Assembly: GCA_036939355.1 (NCBI GenBank)
Contig: JALLAP010001349.1
Coordinates: 1-17,074 of the forward strand
DNA length: 17,074 nucleotides
Reading direction: 5' to 3'
DNA from: Thalassiosira profunda
Lineage: Eukaryota; Bacillariophyta; Thalassiosirophyceae; Thalassiosirales; Thalassiosiraceae
Shown: piece after piece, positions 16,216 to 17,074 of the stretch
Numbering within the stretch: the stretch's first letter is position 1
Layout: each line of letters opens with the position of its first letter
The notes under the pieces: model-generated
Databases searched by the model: none
The model's input: the letters and a program-made list of their open reading frames with translations, nothing else
Told to the model about the DNA's origin: nothing
Translations under genes and position numbers: made by a program

Positions 16216-17074
16216 CTACACTGATTTGCAGCACATGATCGTCTGCGTTTCCTCCGTGGTGGGCACTGGCTCCAACTGGCTGTATGTCACGCACGGGTGT
16301 CCCTCCGACAGCTGCACCCACCCAATCCAATGCTCTGTAGACACAAAGGGAGCGTACGCCGTCCCGCTGCGGTACCCTCCAAAAGGGATAGAGTCCGGTC
16401 CTGAAGGCGAGGAAAGCGAGAAGGACGCATGTGAGATGGTGGAGAAGCGAAAATTGTGCTAAGCCAGCACCTGTCTCACCTTCGGGGCAATAGACCTCGT
16501 ACGAACAAGGCACGCCGGAACCCCCACTTCCTTCCACATGAACGTACGTATCATTGCAGAATGCCACTGCCTCGGCATACGAACTTCCCGTCCATCCTGA
16601 CCCTCGATCGAAGAATTCGGGGCCGTATTGCTCGCCGATGGCCTCGTAGAGCAGGCTTGCCTCCTCGAGGTGGAGGGCGGAGCTCCGCGTGTCCTTTCCG
16701 CTCACGACAGGAGGCTTTGGCGTTGGGGCCACCTCCTCTGAAGTTGGGGCATCAGCAACCTCCTCGTCATCGACGGGCGGAGGCGGCGTAGAAGTGGCAC
16801 TCTCATCCGAGCTGCTCTTGCCCGCCTTGGACGAAGCGCTGCCGCTGATGCTGAACACGCCCTCCTCCTTCTCGCTCTTGCCGCTCGCAATGGACATTGC
16901 TTTGCCCGACTTCGATGAAGCCGCGTCGCCGCCGCTGAAGGCTTTTGCGGACTTGCTCGAGGAGACTGACATGTCGATCGGACTCTCGCCCTTTGCGGAT
17001 TTACTCTCGGTGTCTTCCTTACCCGTCTTGGCGCTCTTCTTGCCCCCGCGGCCCGTCACCTTCGCCTTTGAGTC
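16216..17074 (-). CDS. KXXK-rich (silaffin/cingulin-like) protein with Cys-rich C-terminal domain, 5' partial
   Basis: Exon A runs from beyond the right edge to 16480; exon B is 16400-16216. The 79-bp intron has a GTGAGA donor, TTCAG acceptor and phase 1. About 259 residues are visible. The first ~85 are Ser/Lys/Gly-rich with seven KXXK motifs (KSAK three times, KTGK, KSGK, KSEK, KAGK) and interspersed acidic residues. KXXK with high Ser is the signature of silaffins and cingulins, whose lysines are modified in silica-forming vesicles. A Pro/acidic linker (STPPPPVDDEE) follows. The C-terminal ~130 residues form a domain with six Cys: AVAFCND, GVPCSYEVYCPEG, then across the intron FGGYRSGTAYAPFVS, WIGWVQLSEGHPCVTYSQLE and IMCCKSV at the end. 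I associate that domain with repeated diatom secreted proteins, from memory. The N-terminus and any signal peptide are outside the window. Confidence 0.72.

Noticed and set aside
16028..16400. C-terminal part of a long minus-strand open frame reading past 16480
   Set aside because: Past the GTGAGA donor at 16479 it reads the intron and then exon B out of frame; splicing gives the conserved Cys-rich ending instead.

Overview
This window is nuclear DNA from a eukaryote, most likely a centric diatom close to Thalassiosira (genus inferred). Genes are compact and carry short GT..AG introns of about 62-112 bases. One protein has a KXXK, Ser/Lys-rich silaffin/cingulin-like segment. Another has a diatom-style signal peptide followed by an ASAFAP-like plastid cleavage motif. 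I see no bacterial operon, tRNA, rRNA, CRISPR array or intact transposon. All splice sites were placed by eye from reading frame, consensus and family similarity.

Layout, left to right. (1) 1-209 may be the 3' end of a plus-strand gene, with AATAAA at 277. (2) 342-1580 (-) encodes a membrane-anchored M23 metallopeptidase. (3) 1581-2334 is a head-to-head intergenic region holding three copies of a short palindromic repeat. (4) 2335-3528 (+) encodes a SIRT4-like sirtuin, probably plastid targeted. (5) 3635-4813 (-) encodes a leucine-rich-repeat protein. (6) 5216-8323 (-) is a four-exon SPPL2-type gene: signal peptide, protease-associated (PA) domain, then a presenilin-fold membrane region whose first catalytic Asp reads as His. 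It is damaged by a 72-bp assembly duplication around a single N. (7) 8790-10671 (-) is a four-exon OB-fold nucleic-acid-binding protein with a Q/H/P-rich tail. (8) 11073-12712 (+) is a seven-exon secreted protein of three 14-cysteine repeats. (9) 12853-13140 (-) is a LAMTOR4-like Ragulator subunit. (10) 13637-14314 (+) is an acidic secretory protein ending in GDEL. (11) 14329-16101 (-) is a TCAIM-like (DUF4460/DUF4461) protein with an apparent frameshift. (12) 16216-17074 (-) is the 3' part of a KXXK-rich protein with a Cys-rich C-terminal domain.

The genes do not form one pathway. Several belong to the secretory or plastid endomembrane system (SPPL, the Cys-rich repeat protein, the GDEL protein, the KXXK protein, possibly M23). 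Two suggest nutrient or organelle signalling (LAMTOR4, sirtuin). The strongest leads are the SPPL2 homolog with an altered active site, a stopless intron inside it that ORF calling would read as protein (with a possible second case in the sirtuin), the KXXK protein, and the triplicated 14-Cys module with different intron positions in each copy.
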